Counted from the stretch's first letter, positions 24,189 through 36,690 are shown. The stretch: DNA of 64,000 nt from Formicarius rufipectus (GCA_013399695.1 VXAU01001757.1:1058619-1122618); one strand, 5' to 3'. Numbers and translations are program-made. Notes: generated from the sequence alone by a model not told the origin.

Positions 24189-25403
24189 CCCCAAAGAAAC
24201 AACTCAGTTTGACCAGGAACGCTACTAAAGTAATAACAATGATCCCACTCCTGACTTATATATACACTTACAGTCATTGCCACTGACACATACAGAACAC
24301 AAAAATCTCCAGTTCTGGCTGATGCCAAAGTGAAATAAAAGGGAGTTGCATTGACTTGGAGTTCCCACCAACAGCAGAAAAGAATAAAAAAATCAGCACG
24401 TGCTTAATGAAGATGAATAGATGCAGAGAAAATGGAATTTTCACGTTTCCAGGGGATTTAAAACAACAGTGAGTAAAATCTTCCTAATACCATAATTTAA
24501 AAAAATAGCTTGTGGATGTGAAATTAATCTGGGCTGCCACTGCATTGATTGCAGCTGGTTTTGGGCTGAGGATTTTCTGCAGGGAGAGGAAAGGACCAGC
24601 CGCAGCAGAAAGTGACCCTGAAAAATCAGTGTTTGTTTTGGTGCAGGACAAAAGCAACACCCGTGGGTCAGCTCTGCTCCCACTGTCACACTCAGGGCAT
24701 GGTGTGCTGCCCTGCAGTGGGCACCAGGGGCCACCATGGGCTGTGGGTCCAAGGGACTCCCTGGAGCACAAGACATCCATGAGATACTGGAGCAGCCCAG
24801 GGGCTTTCCCAGATTCTGAACTGTACAGAGGGATCTCTACATCCTCTGCTTTGTGTTTCCTGCTTTCACCAAACGTAAGTATGTGACAGTGGGAAAGAGG
24901 AGCTGAGGGTATCTGGAGACAGCCTTCCCTATGAGCATCTGCAAGGATACAGGCTGCTTGGGTTCTGCCCCAAGCCTGCAATTGGTTTGCTGGGCAAGTG
25001 TGAGGAGGTCAACTCAACTTCCATAGCTATAAAACTGGGAAACAGGCACCCACCTCCACTTTTTGACAGCAACATCTTTTGGAGGTTTTTTAATCTACTG
25101 GACAACCTTAGTTCTACAGAGAAGCGAAGCTGTTCTGATGGACAGAAGAGACAACAGTGGCTCTGCTGCAGAAATCTGGGAGCCAAACCCCGCACAAATC
25201 CAACTCCTGAGCTCAGCAGCGTGCAGTGCCTGGCTGAGCAAGGGGAGGGAGCTGGAGAAGGCAGTGTCTGGCCGTGGTTTGATCCAGTTTCTGGCAGTTC
25301 CCTGAAGGGCCTCTCTGTCTTTCTGAAGGATCGGCTCAGCAAGAACGGTGCTGGGTGACACGGTGGGTCACACGAGGTGAGGCTCCCAGGATGTCTGAGA
25401 GTT
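24189..25403. other. Non-coding stretch, nothing recognised
   Basis: Moderately GC-rich. Frames of 111-198 codons overlap on both strands between 24441 and 25525, and the longest one on the minus strand crosses the neighbouring microsatellite as a TH-repeat. No known protein is recognised. Confidence 0.5.
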
Positions 25404-25429
25404 TGTGTATGTGTGTGTGTGTGGGGGGG
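25404..25429. repeat. (TG)n microsatellite ending in G7
   Basis: TG dinucleotides with one TA interruption, followed by seven G. Confidence 0.95.
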
Positions 25430-25509
25430 CTCAGGTCCCCCAGGGTTATGGCACAGGGAACCATTCTTCCATGGCACCGAGATCCGTAAGGAATCGCTGC
25501 CATTAACGG

Positions 25510-25780
25510 GCTCCATTAAGTGCAATACACATGGGAAAAATTGCAGTTTGATTTAGTTGAGCCACGTGGAGATATTGGCAAGATAATCCCATCAAAGTGA
25601 CACCTTTTATGGCCCAGCTCTTTGATTTTATGTCGGCGAGTTTCAGTTTCTCACATTTTTATGGTCACGCACAGGTCCCTGCTCTAATGTATGCATTAGC
25701 TGGCGGAAAGGTTAAATAGATTGTTTTAGCATTTTGGGATACAGATTGTGGATATGCACAAATCTTCAATGAGCTGAGTG
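25510..25780. promoter_or_regulatory. Candidate distal enhancer (motif-dense block)
   Basis: Seen in the sequence: a perfect E-box palindrome CCACGTGG (25562-25569), a TAATCC bicoid/OTX-type site (25584-25589), ATCAAAG (25591-25597) and CTTTGAT (25620-25626) TCF/LEF-type sites on opposite strands, and two posterior-HOX/CDX-type TTTTATGG sites (25605-25612 and 25656-25664). The block is AT-rich with no repeat and no coding potential. Clustering of such sites is typical of vertebrate developmental enhancers. That this is one is inference only. Confidence 0.25.
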
Positions 25781-28162
25781 AATTATTTTGGGTAGGCAAG
25801 AACTGTGAGAAGGGAGCAGGAATTATTCCTCTGACTTGGTCCCATCAGACAGAAAAAAAAAAAAAAAGGAACAATGAGAAAAGAAATTATTCTATCTATG
25901 TAATGTGATTTGAAAAGCAGATCTGCAGGCTTCCCAAGAACTGTCAGAAGGAACAGATGGTGTGGGTCACCCTGCTTCATGAAACGCTCTGAATCTGAAT
26001 ATTTATTTTTAAACATACACACACAAAATAATCTCTTCCTCGTGAGGCAGATTGTGATCTCCCTTACATCAGCAAAACTGTCTGGGGCTGGGATTGGCAC
26101 TGGATTGATACTGAGAGTCACAGAGGGCTGGAGAAGCTGAGGCCATAACCTGCCCCTGTGGAGAAAGTCAGTCTCAAGGTCTAGTTCCATGGCTGGGCAG
26201 CTAAGACTGAACTTCTGCCTTGTTGCAATCATTCCAAACCCAGAATATGTTTGTTGTAAAAACTCCTAGTTGTGAAGGTGCTCGGTGCAGGTGCTCAGTC
26301 TCCTGTAGAAATTACAGGCAAATCAGGAATAATGTCATTGGTGTGACATTTAGGAAACATTTCACAGTTCTCAGGGGTGGGAGGCAGCCAACAGGAGCTC
26401 ACTGCCATAGGCCTGGCTGATATAGAGCATTCCTTATCATCACATTTGGCCTGGGCCAAACTGGCACCTCAGGGAAGTCATATTTCAATATCCCTCAAAG
26501 CATCTTGGTACATTTAATCCCTCAATGCATCTTTTCTCTCTATGTCCTTCGTCTCTGTTCTGCAAACCCTCCTCCCCACGTCCCTGCTACTTTACTCAGT
26601 AGTCTTGGAAAGACAAATATTGCAAGTCTGCATTCCAACAGGGAATTTCTCTCTCTCTCTTCTTTTTTCCCCCTTTTAGCTGTGTCTGAAAATCTTTTGC
26701 CCCTATCAGTTCCTGAATCTGGATAGATTACTCTTCAACTGGTGAAGGGAATTCAAGTTGTCTCTTTAAATCTTTCTCTTCCCCACCCCACCCCTTCACA
26801 TACTCCCAACACCTCTTTGTCTTTTCATTTCACCTCATTTAAATATTCAGCCCAATTTTGAGGCTTAATAATGATGAATAAGATTGAGATTAGGATTTAA
26901 TAAGAATGTTAAGGAAAGATTTGTCATGCCAATGGCTGTAAGTCTTGGCTGAAATTGAATTGGCATCCAGACTCCGGGCATGCGCCGAGCGAAGAGGTTT
27001 GCTGGCTGCCAGTGTGGTTTTCTCTGGAAGAGCAGGAAAGGTTTTCTGCACTCCGCCCTGGTCATGTGGGGATGGCTTACTAATTGTCCCCTCACATTCC
27101 ACTTCCTGGAATAAAAGCAGTTTGACTCAAGCCTGAAAGCTCCACACAAATCGAGGTTTCTTCAGGTACTAAGTCTTAGCTGTCCTCATTAGAACTTTTC
27201 ACATCCAGGTAAGACTCAAACAGCCAAATCAATGCTTTTCTAGGGTCTAAATTTCCATTCAGGAACTGAGATGAATTGCAGTGTCAAAGCCTAAATCCAT
27301 AACTAAGTGTCAGACAGAAATTCAGCAGGACTGACTCTAATATTACAGTCTGGCCTATGTGGAGGTGCAGCTGTCAGTTCAAAGCTCAAGGAGGAAATGT
27401 GTGATGGGCACTCTAAATTCCATTATTGCTTTACAGACAGCTACTAATGCTATTAACTACATGCAGGATGAGCTGAGTATCTCTTCTGGGAGCTGTTGTT
27501 TTGTTGCAAGTGGTCATGGTGAGCTAAGCAAAACTCCTCTGGACCTGCAAGCCCAGGAGTAACGTGACGCCCAAGCAGAATGCGCCGAGACTTGAGAACC
27601 CCCAGCGTGTTGTGTCTACATGGCAATGTGAAGAATGGCACTTAGGGATAGAAAGGATGCCAGAATTTCTCTGAGAAACTGCTTCCAAGCTGAGCTAATC
27701 TTCTATTACACTGTGCCCTTAAAGGGAGAGTCAGGCTGCAGGAAGTAAATTGATCTAAAATACAGTTTCTTGCACGTAACCATAGCAAGTCTCATGAGAT
27801 ACACCCTACCTGCCCCGCCTCCAAAAACCTTCTGCAACTTTTAGTGCCTCTTTCTTCTGGAGGAGCAACCCTTTGCCTTGTGCTGGTTACGGTGCTGTGG
27901 CCATCAAGCTACTGATGCAGTTTAAACCCTTGTAAAACCTCAGTGCTGTCCGTGGTGTTGGTTCAGGAGATGATGTGTGGAGCTCAAACTGTTTTGCCAA
28001 GGGCTTGCTGGAGTGGCCGCGTGCCTTGAGCACACAGCCCGAAGAGGCTTAGGGCTTCTCAAGATTTAGGGACAGATTCCCAGCTGAGGAAAACCACTGA
28101 AGCTCTTTGGAAACCGGGGGACTTGTGCCACTTTACTCCGGGTGAGGGTGTGGCCCTGAGGG
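25781..28162. other. Non-coding stretch, nothing recognised
   Basis: No recognised repeat. An A-run lies near 25854-25867. A 32-nt pure pyrimidine run ending in AG lies at 26646-26679. A 149-codon minus-strand frame (25783-26232) gives no recognisable product. Confidence 0.5.
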
Positions 28163-28260
28163 TGCTCTAAGTGCTTAAATTGCTCTGCAGTTTTAGGGAG
28201 TTTACAGTAAGCCTCTTAAACTGCTCTAAGGGCTTACAGTATCTTAAGCCTCTTAAATTA
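28163..28260. repeat. Degenerate internal repeat, two units
   Basis: 'TGCTCTAAGTGCTTA' (28163-28177) recurs as 'TGCTCTAAGGGCTTA' (28222-28236), and 'TTACAGTAAGCCTCTTAAA' (28202-28220) recurs as 'TTACAGTATCTTAAGCCTCTTAAA'-like sequence (28234-28257). The units differ in length (about 59 and 39 bases), so this is an imperfect local duplication rather than a regular satellite. Confidence 0.7.
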
Positions 28261-30559
28261 TGTTGAAAAAACTTGCAGTATTTTGGCAGAATCTTCACTT
28301 TGGAAGGATTCAAGGTTAGGGAAAATCAAACTTGGCTTGCTTGATAGATTTTATTGGGAATTAAAGGTATTTGATGAAATGTTGTTTTAATAATTGAAAA
28401 ATGATAAACTTAAATAATTATTTTGCCAGTCTCCATTAATGTAATTGCTGGTGAGCACACATTGAAATGTTCAAACGGGCAGAAAAATGCCATAATTTGT
28501 AAACTCACAATTTCCTGATGTAGGTGTTATTCATTTTACAACCTCTCATCCAATTTTCTTTGAGTTTGACTTAATTTTTATGTCACTACTACCTCTACAA
28601 AATAAGGCAGTTTGGCAAGTTGACCCTGATCTACTTTTGAGAAATCAAAGTGTGAACTGTCTGATCAGAATAGATAAGGAAAATACATTTGCTTCCAAAC
28701 TAAAAAAAAAATGTCAAAGAAAGATCTGCTGGCATTCCTGAAAATTAAGCAACAAACAAAAACTCCCAATTCTCGTATGGTGAGACTAAATTGAAGGAAT
28801 TTCTTCATGCACAATTGAAAGGAGAGATTAAAAGAAAAGAAATTGGAAAGTTAATGTGACTACAGAGGTGGTGACATTCCTTTCCTATCAAACTCATTAG
28901 ATACTCAATTCTAGTGATTCTTTGAGCGTGATGATTTTTTTGTGACATGAGAGAAAAATATTGATCTTTTCTGTCTTCCATCCAAACTGAAGTGCTTTTA
29001 GAATATATCCACAGAAATTCCACATCACTGTCCTTACCTACATACACACAGAGGGTTTTTAGGCTTTCCTTCAAATTTCATCAATAAGCTGCAACTCACA
29101 TCTTCCTATCATAAAAGTGGTCAAAGAAAAGGCAGCAGGTCACAGAAATCTTGTGCTACCTGTGGGGAGGAGCTCTGGTTTTAACAGCACTGGGGCAATG
29201 TCTGGAGTCCATCCACAGGAACAAATGGGCACCATATGTGGTTGACAGCTAGTTCTTTCAATTCCAGCAAAGCCAATTGATTTGAGTACACCAATTTTAT
29301 AGAGGTCTGTTGGGAGCCATCAGATGATCCCTGATTTTGACAACTCAATCAGCAAGAATGTTGTGTTCCTACAAGGTGAGAGATAAAGCAAGTACTAACC
29401 AAAATCTTTAAGCCAGACTTGCACCAGAGCTGAGCTGTACCTTTTCTGTGGTTTGATAAATGGATTCTTTTTAAAAAGTGAAATGCTCTGGTTGTTTTGA
29501 GACCCAGTGCTTGGCTACAGGAATTGTCAACATATTCAGAACCAGAAAGGGATCCTGGAGAGTTTGTTCAAGAAAACTAAGACACTTATTATTTTATGTT
29601 GTTGTTCATTCATGCCCGTGCCAGCTGTTGCACTCTCTCACCTCTGCTCTTCTACTACACCATTTTGGAGCTTTATGACATCTTTGATGTGTCTCAAAGT
29701 TAGAGGACCAGCAGCAGCTCTGGGCATCACTTACAGAGTTCTTGGGACACATTCTGGTTTGATTTTTGAATTATTTCCTCCTATATCCCTGCAGTGAGGT
29801 CTTGCCTATGCGAGCTTCAACAGTAGTTCTAAACATTGTGTTATTGTTTCAGTGCTCATCTATCTATGAGACCTTGGCACGCCTGAACCCCAGCCTGTTT
29901 TCCCTAGGAAATGATTGAAAATAGCAGTAATTATGGGAGGAAGAGGAGAACTGTTTTGTGTTTAACATTATTATTTTGTGGATATTTTTGTAACATCTTT
30001 TGGAGATTAAGTTCAATTAGGAAACAGATGGCACCAAAATATCGTCAAACATTTCTGATGGGCAGCAAATTACTGACTTAATTATGTAAATAATTAAAAT
30101 TTATATTTACACCTGATTGTCCAAACGAGGGTGAAAACACCAATTTCAGGGTTTGCTGTGATTGCTGGCAGGGTGTCAGCCTGTGAGCAAGTCCCTTCCT
30201 TTCTTCAGCTTCAGATGTCTCCCTTAGAACCCAGAACAGTAAAAAAAAAAACAAGAAACCCTGGAGGAGGTGAAAAAGAAAGAATGAATGAAGACTCCTG
30301 ACTAAATTTCCATCAGGGAAGATGCTCTCCTGACTTTAAAAGGAGTCCCTGTGATGGCTGGGGGGGCCTTGTTATCAGGAGCCTCACTGCATCCAGAGGT
30401 ACCAGCTCAGCCCAAGCTGGCCCTGTGCAAGTGGCTGTTCAAGGTGTTGTGAGAGGCAGCCCTTGCACTGAAGGGCTTAAAGGCCACAAAAACAGGGCTG
30501 ACATGTAATGAAAAAAAAGAGTGAGAGCAAGAGAGAGTCAGACAGTTTTATTAACTTCT
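28261..30559. other. Non-coding stretch, nothing recognised
   Basis: AT-rich, CpG-poor DNA. Only short frames below 100 codons, none recognisable. Confidence 0.5.
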
Positions 30560-30802
30560 GTATTACAGATGCAGAAGTGAGGCACAGAAAGATAAAATGT
30601 GTGATTCTCATTTGCACTAAATTTGCTTTCCACTACTCTGGCAGCATAAACGGGCCATGAAGTGGGTATATATTACATTTACACTCACTTTTCATTTCTC
30701 CCATGATGTTAAAATGCTTCAGTGTTAGTGAATATTAGACCCAAAATGATTTCTCTAAGATCACAGTGGAAATCGATGCCATTGAACCCACATTTTCTTA
30801 GA
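30560..30802 (-). repeat. Ancient MIR-like SINE relic, split by about 120 bp
   Basis: The left island (30565-30608) resembles antisense MIR core sequence: 'TTACAGATGCAGAAGTGAGGC' then 'ACAGAAAGATAAA'. The right island (30748-30800) resembles its next segment: 'CTCTAAGATCACAG' and 'CATTGAACCCACATTTTCTTAGAGCC'. About 120-140 bases between them do not match, so the element appears interrupted or two relics lie in register. Assigned by eye. Confidence 0.4.
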
Positions 30803-33462
30803 GCCACTTCAGTGCCTCAGTTGAGAGGCATCCTGTCACCCCTTCCTGGGCAGGAGCCTCATGGACACAGTTATGCACAATGCTGCTGCTCCTTTTGGGG
30901 TTATTAAACCTGCTTTAAAGGTCATCTTTTCTGGGAATAAGCAAGGAACCAGGAAAATTAGTCAGCTTTTCCTTGTCTTCTTTTGCCTTTGCTTATAGCT
31001 CTAGACTGTGATGGCAGTAGGACAGGGAAATGAATGAAAAAGCTCTGAGGTCGTGGTAGAGACCAGCTTGGTGACTTCTAACCTCAGTTTTCTTGCCTAC
31101 ACATTTCTAATCCTAATTTTTCCCCAGGCTGAGATGGAGCTGCTAAAATCCATCAGGAATCGCTGTTTGTACTGTCTCCATTATCCTATTCCCTAGGAAA
31201 GATATGTTGCTGTAGAGCTGGATTTGCCTTCAAAGAACTAAAACTGCTTAGGACATGAGTTTGCTTCATTTGTCCTTATCCATAGACTGGGATGGATAAC
31301 ACAGATACAGTCCTATGGTTTTGATTCTGAGCCATCTTTGAAGGTCAAAACTGGGCTTTTGTGCTTCTTCCTACTTTCTGTGCTACAGGTTCTGCAATAT
31401 TAAGATTTTTATCTTAGCCCTATTTTATCTCCCATCCCTAATTTGGAGCCAGTGGGGGTGGGGAGGGGAGAGGTGACAGGGAGGTCAGACAAATGCTTCT
31501 CTTGATATCCCTGTAATAAAAAGAGCTTTACTTTCCTTTCTGCTGATAGCAGTCAAAAGAGCTTTGCTTTTGATAAAATTAACCTTGGAGCCAGAAACAA
31601 CAGAAGCTGCTCTGATTTCATCAGCCCTTCCATCTGAGGAGACGTGATCACTTACCAGCAATGAAAGGGGACATGTTGCCTACACAGGCAACTGATGTAA
31701 TAGGGCAAATTCCTCCCCTCAGCTCAGCACAGTGATCCCACCTCTGCTGGTTTGGTCTCAGTTTCAGCACCTCATCCCACCATGGAGATGGAGGAAGAGA
31801 AGAACAAGGATACATGGAATTACCAACCTGCTCACTCCCACTTACACCTCCACGTGGACATGCTTAGACCTCATCCCTTGCCCTGCACTAAACAGCTTTG
31901 TTTGCGTTGGGATCTTTAGCAGGACATTTGCTTATAGCCAGTGCATGTCCTACAGTTACCCATGGGCAGAAGTGTTCAGCTGGCTCATGGTCCACATGGA
32001 TATTTCCTCAGGAGGTCACGGGTTGGACTGACATTGGAAGGATGATAGTCTTGTCTCACCAATCATCCTCAGCACTGCTTCAAAGTCAGGGATGAGTCCA
32101 TCCTCTTGAAGCCTTGTTACCATAAGTAGATTTTATGGCTTAAACACTCCCCCAAACAACCATTTATCAAATGTTTCCTGGCTCTAAATTCCTTATTTAA
32201 TGTGTTAGTAACCACTTCAAAAAAGTACCTGCGCCCCATAATACTAAAGTACTTCATCATAAAAGGTAATGATTATGATTATGATCTGCATAAGCAAAGG
32301 CCTTTGCCTGGTCTGTGCTGACAGTATAAAGGGATTTCCCTCCCTTCTCCCTCCACTCAGAAACGTTCTCCCGTGCACCCAAAGCTGTTAACACCACTCT
32401 GAGCAGTTGCCACATGTGACTGAAAAGGCTCATAATCACAGATGTTATTCAAGGGTGGAAATAAAACCTATTAATTTTTTTTAAAGGTTGCTTCCCCCAT
32501 GAGGCCTGAAGCCTGTGCTTGTGAAGTGCAACAGAGTTGGGACTGCAAACAGGGTGATAAAGGAGGATTTGTGTGACCTCTGTGTGTGGCTCTGGGGAGT
32601 GATGCTCATCAAGGGGGAGAGGGGTTGAGCTGGAGGACCTGTGATATGCAGCCAGTTTTGGGCTCTCATCTAAGGAAGTTTCAGAGGAAAAAGGCTTTAG
32701 CTCCAGCAGAGTCATCAGCAGACAGAAAGGATTCCTGCACCAGATCAGCATTGACAGAAAATCCCCATCACCCTTTTGATCTGCCCAGATCCCTCCAATC
32801 AATTGCAGCTCAGAAAAAGTTCATCTGTCCCAAAGAAGTAAATGTCCTTCATCACCCATGACTGCAGACTGCTTTTGAAAAGATGGCTAAAATGACAGTC
32901 ATCAACCACCAAATGGTCTCTTTTTCCCTATTTCTTTCTCCTGGAGCAGGGGATGAAAAGGATATTTTTATTCTCTGGGGAATAGAGATCTGCAGAACTC
33001 TGCTGGCAAAGGCTTCCAAGTGGCTTCCAGAGGAAATCTCTGCCAATCTCCCTCACTGCTGATTAGCACAGTGGTTTAAGCAGCTCAGGGCAATATTTCC
33101 AGCAGACAGCAGGAAATGCTCATTGTCAATATGTACAAATAAATATTTCAGGGGAAACAGGCAAAGACGTAACAGTTCATGACTCCTCTCAAATACACCA
33201 TGTGCTTTTCTCTTATTTTTTTCATTCTTTTTCTTTTTAAATACATTAGCAAAATTCCAATAAAGCCCGAAAAAGGTGAGATGAGGATGTAAATAGACAA
33301 AGAAATCCTGACTTTTCCCAGCTCTTCTGCCCTCTCCAGGCTTTCAAAGGATGGATGTGAGTCAGAAGAAATGGTTCCCAATCCTGACCTTACGATGTGA
33401 CCAAGTTACATTTACTCTGTGGGTCTTTCTTCCATCCTACTGCTTCTTTCTTCTGGAATGAA
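30803..33462. other. Non-coding stretch with one G-run cluster
   Basis: No recognised transposon or gene. At 31454-31481 the plus strand reads G5-T-G4-A-G4, then ten bases, then G3, a possible G-quadruplex. Open frames (99-117 codons) overlap on both strands around 31732-32861 and are not recognisable. Confidence 0.5.
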
Positions 33463-33533
33463 TTTTTTGTCTTTTTTGTTTGTTTGTTTGTTTGTTTTTG
33501 TTTTGTTGTTGGTTTGTTGGGGGTTTTTTTTTG
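33463..33533. repeat. T/G-rich simple repeat (TTTG)n
   Basis: Four perfect TTTG units flanked by TTTTTG, TTG and T8-9 runs over about 70 bases. The 148-codon plus-strand frame crossing it is a low-complexity F/V translation. Confidence 0.95.
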
Positions 33534-36014
33534 TGAAGAGCACCATATATTTTGTATGCATTTGAAGAGAAATCCATGTCCAGTGAGGATGTTGGAAGCT
33601 ATTGTAAGAGGACTTAGAGTTTTTAAGCCCCACGTGGCCAATTGCCTTCTCACACCACTGAGTAGTGTGATTATACAGTTAGTCCTACTGACTCAGCAGG
33701 GGGAGTTGGAGATTCTCAAATTTACTTCCATTTTTTTCTTATTCATTTTCAAAGGGGAAAGAAACAGCTGGGTTTTTTTCTATGTGAGTGAAAAAAAAAA
33801 AGAAAAAGTTAATATCTTATTTGGTGTTTTCCTACACAATTGAGAATTGAAATATGCAGCCACTTCACTGGTTTCAGAATCAAACATTTCCCTGCATTAT
33901 GGAGTTGTGCGAGAGGGAATTGAAATTGCCACACGCCCATTCACCACCTAATTGATTCCTCTAACTGTAATGCAATTTTTTCCCCCTGTATCTTTTGGAC
34001 AAAGCATTTACAGTGATATTGTCTTGCTGGAAGCCCACACTGGTACTGTTAAGTCATTTCTAGTGGGAAGTTGGTTGGAAAAATGACAGCAATAACATCA
34101 TGTTGGGTCTGAGTGAGGTTCCTGGGTGAGCAAAAGCCTGACTGCAGGTGCCTGGGATATCGGGATCCCCAGTGGTTGGAAAAAATGGATGAAGTCCTCA
34201 AAACTCATCTGGCCAAAATTTTTTTGGAACAGAAAAGATGTTCATCTCCAAGAAAACCATGATATATGGCAGCTGTCTCTTTAGGGTTACAGCACACTAT
34301 TTTAAAGACTATCAATTGTGCTTGAGATAACTTCTGTTCTAAAAATATCATTCTTGAAAATAGGTGTCCTGAGAACCCACAACCCAGGTAAGCCACATTT
34401 TGACATAAGATGTGCAAAATCAGAGGCAGAGGCAGGGAAAAGCAGGGAAGGTTTAGGAAAGAAGATGCAAACTGAGGGATATAAGGGTTCAGGAATCCAA
34501 CCCAGTGAAGGAGTGCTGGGCCTGGGGCACTTTTGAGGTACTTGCACTCAAATAGAGCACAGAGTGCAGCAAAGTGACACGTTTTTGGTTGGGTGGTTGG
34601 ATTAATAGGTAACCTACAGTTCCACTGGGAGAATGTATTTGAAAGCAATGAGCTACTCTGGGAAAGGCTTTTGCTTATAGCTCTGGTTCAAGGAATGCTG
34701 TGTTATTCATTAATTCAAACCCCAACTTCTGAGCTATTAATATACACACCTGTGTCTTTCAATACACAAACAGCTTTGTAATGAGTCTGATAAGGAAATA
34801 TCCAAGCCAGTTGAAGATTTATTGGTGAGGCTGTGGAACTCTTCTGGTCTGCCTAAACTACTTTTGAGACTATTACGATTTTCACCTAAATTTTAGCAGC
34901 TTGACTAAAATAAATATGGCCTGATTTTCACCCTGGATGTTTTCTGTGCACAGCACTGGTCTTTGATGCATGCACAAGATAGTAATTAATTTGCAGTTTC
35001 ATTCACTAAGAGAGACGTGAAATGAGAACGTCTCTTGATAGAGAGCAATTACTCGTTTACAGCACACCACAAGACTTTTAAATGGAACAACCATCTTGTT
35101 ACACAAATTGTTTTCCTTAAAGATCAGAACTGGCCCTCCTAGCCCACTGTCTCCTTCTCTGGGGTTTGCCTGGAAAATCTCCAGTGGGGAGGGAAGAGGA
35201 GGGTCTTGCAGAACAACAATCCGTGTCTTACTGCACTCGAAGCATTTGTAAACAACTCACAGTGTTTGCTCAGAGGGATTTTTTTTCCTGCTGTATTTCT
35301 GATGAATGCAATGAAATGTGAGGGAAATGAAGGTCTCCTAAGTACATTTTAATTTAGATGAAAAATTATACATTATTACACCATACTGGTGATTGTTCTG
35401 ACATAATTGATTGGGAGGGCCATCCACGAAGAACGGCAGGAAAGCTTGACTTTGAGGAGAATGCAGAAACAGAATTAACCATTTAGAAGTGTGATGGAAA
35501 GCAGTGTGATGGACTGGGAAAGGGAAAACTGGATTTTTCCTTCCATTTGGCCATTCTTTAGGGGAATCACCTCCTTTTCCCCTGCCTCTGGTTTTCCTCA
35601 ACAAAATGGCAAAGCACAAAACAGGGTTGGGGCCAGAGGTGAGGCCAGGGTGTGGAATGGGGTGTGATGCTCCTGCCATCAATGGGACACTTGCAGATTG
35701 GAAAGGGAATTTTTGCTTCAGTGGTGGCATGGATAGGGGGAAATTCAGCTCCCCATGCAGTGCCCTCTGACCTTCACCAGCTCCTGGCCCAGCTGTGGGT
35801 GGGTGACTGGTCCCAGTCCTGCAGCCACCCCCAGTGCAGAGCTGGATCTCATGGACTTGGTTGATGCTGATTCTGCATCTCTGGGTGATGACATGGACAA
35901 ATCCAGTAAATGCAGGGGTGCTGTCTGGCTGCTTTCCTTCCAGTGCTTTGTCAGGCAGGAGTCCATGATGTCCCCCCACTGACAAATGAAAAGAGTGAGT
36001 TTTTGCACAGGCAG
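33534..36014. other. Non-coding stretch, nothing recognised
   Basis: No recognised repeat before the CR1. An 8-bp perfect inverted repeat (AGAGACGT / ACGTCTCT, 9-base spacer) lies at 35011-35035. The 147-codon minus-strand frame at 34205-34648 is not recognisable. Confidence 0.5.
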
Positions 36015-36280
36015 GCAGTGACAGGACAAGGGCAAATGCTTTTGAACTGAAGGAGGAGTTACTTGGATTAACTGTTAGGAAGAAATTTTTTCCTGTGGCG
36101 AGGCCCTGGCACAGGTTGCCCAGAGAAGCTGTGGCTGCCCCATCCCTGGAAGTGTCCAAGGCCAGGTTGGACAGGGCTTGGAGCAATGTGGGATAGTGGA
36201 AGGTGTCCCTGCCCATGGCAGGGGCTTGGAACAAAATGATCTTTAAGGTCCCTTTGAAGCCATTCTGGGATTCTGTGATT
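36015..36280 (+). mobile_element. CR1 LINE 3' fragment (sense)
   Basis: The sense CR1 3' end is easily recognised. Landmarks are 'GTGACAGGACAAGGGC', 'TTAGGAAGAAATTTTTTCCTG', 'GGCCCTGGCACAGGTTGCCC', 'CATCCCTGGAAGTGTCCAAGG', 'GGTGTCCCTGCCCATGGCAG' and a terminal ATTCTGGGATTCTGTGATT matching the family's short tail repeats. It is 5'-truncated and carries only the 3' untranslated end, with no reverse transcriptase left. The 329-codon minus-strand frame (35338-36327) is an artefact of reading this copy antisense. Confidence 0.95.
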
Positions 36281-36690
36281 TTCATCCAGTAGACCAAGTT
36301 CTCACATGTAAAATAACTGGGAGACATCTTCAGGTGGTGTTCTCTTTACATTCGAAGGAAACTCTTGTATCATTGGATTGTGCAACCCAATGTCCCCAAA
36401 ACAGGGGTTCTAAGCTGGCGCTGTATAATAAATTTAAGGTCTTATTGCAACAGCACATAATCTACAGCAGCAGTTCTGCACTGAGGGACAGGACATAATG
36501 TCCTCCTTCCTGACCACCAGAAGCAATCAGTGTACACTCTGAAGCATAAGGTCTGATTGTCTTTAGGTCATAATTCTGCTTGCCTGGCTGCAGGCAGTAT
36601 TATTAACAGCTACAAAATACTATTTTCCAATGCATATATGTTTATATTACAACATTTGAAACCTCCATGGGCATTTTACAAGGTGAAAAT

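Noticed and set aside
24929..25525. 198-codon minus-strand frame
   Set aside because: It crosses the (TG)n microsatellite as a TH repeat and overlaps plus-strand frames of 123 and 80 codons. No known family.
26976..26990. NRF1-like GGGCATGCGCC site
   Set aside because: One mismatch from the palindromic core, isolated and not in a CpG island, so a chance match is likely.
33000..33080. MIR-start-like string with 'AGCACAGTGGTTTAAG'
   Set aside because: Only about 16 bases match and the following sequence does not continue the element.
35338..36327. 329-codon minus-strand open frame, the longest in the window
   Set aside because: Its first third is the CR1 fragment at 36015-36280 read antisense. 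The rest overlaps other frames and has no recognisable product.
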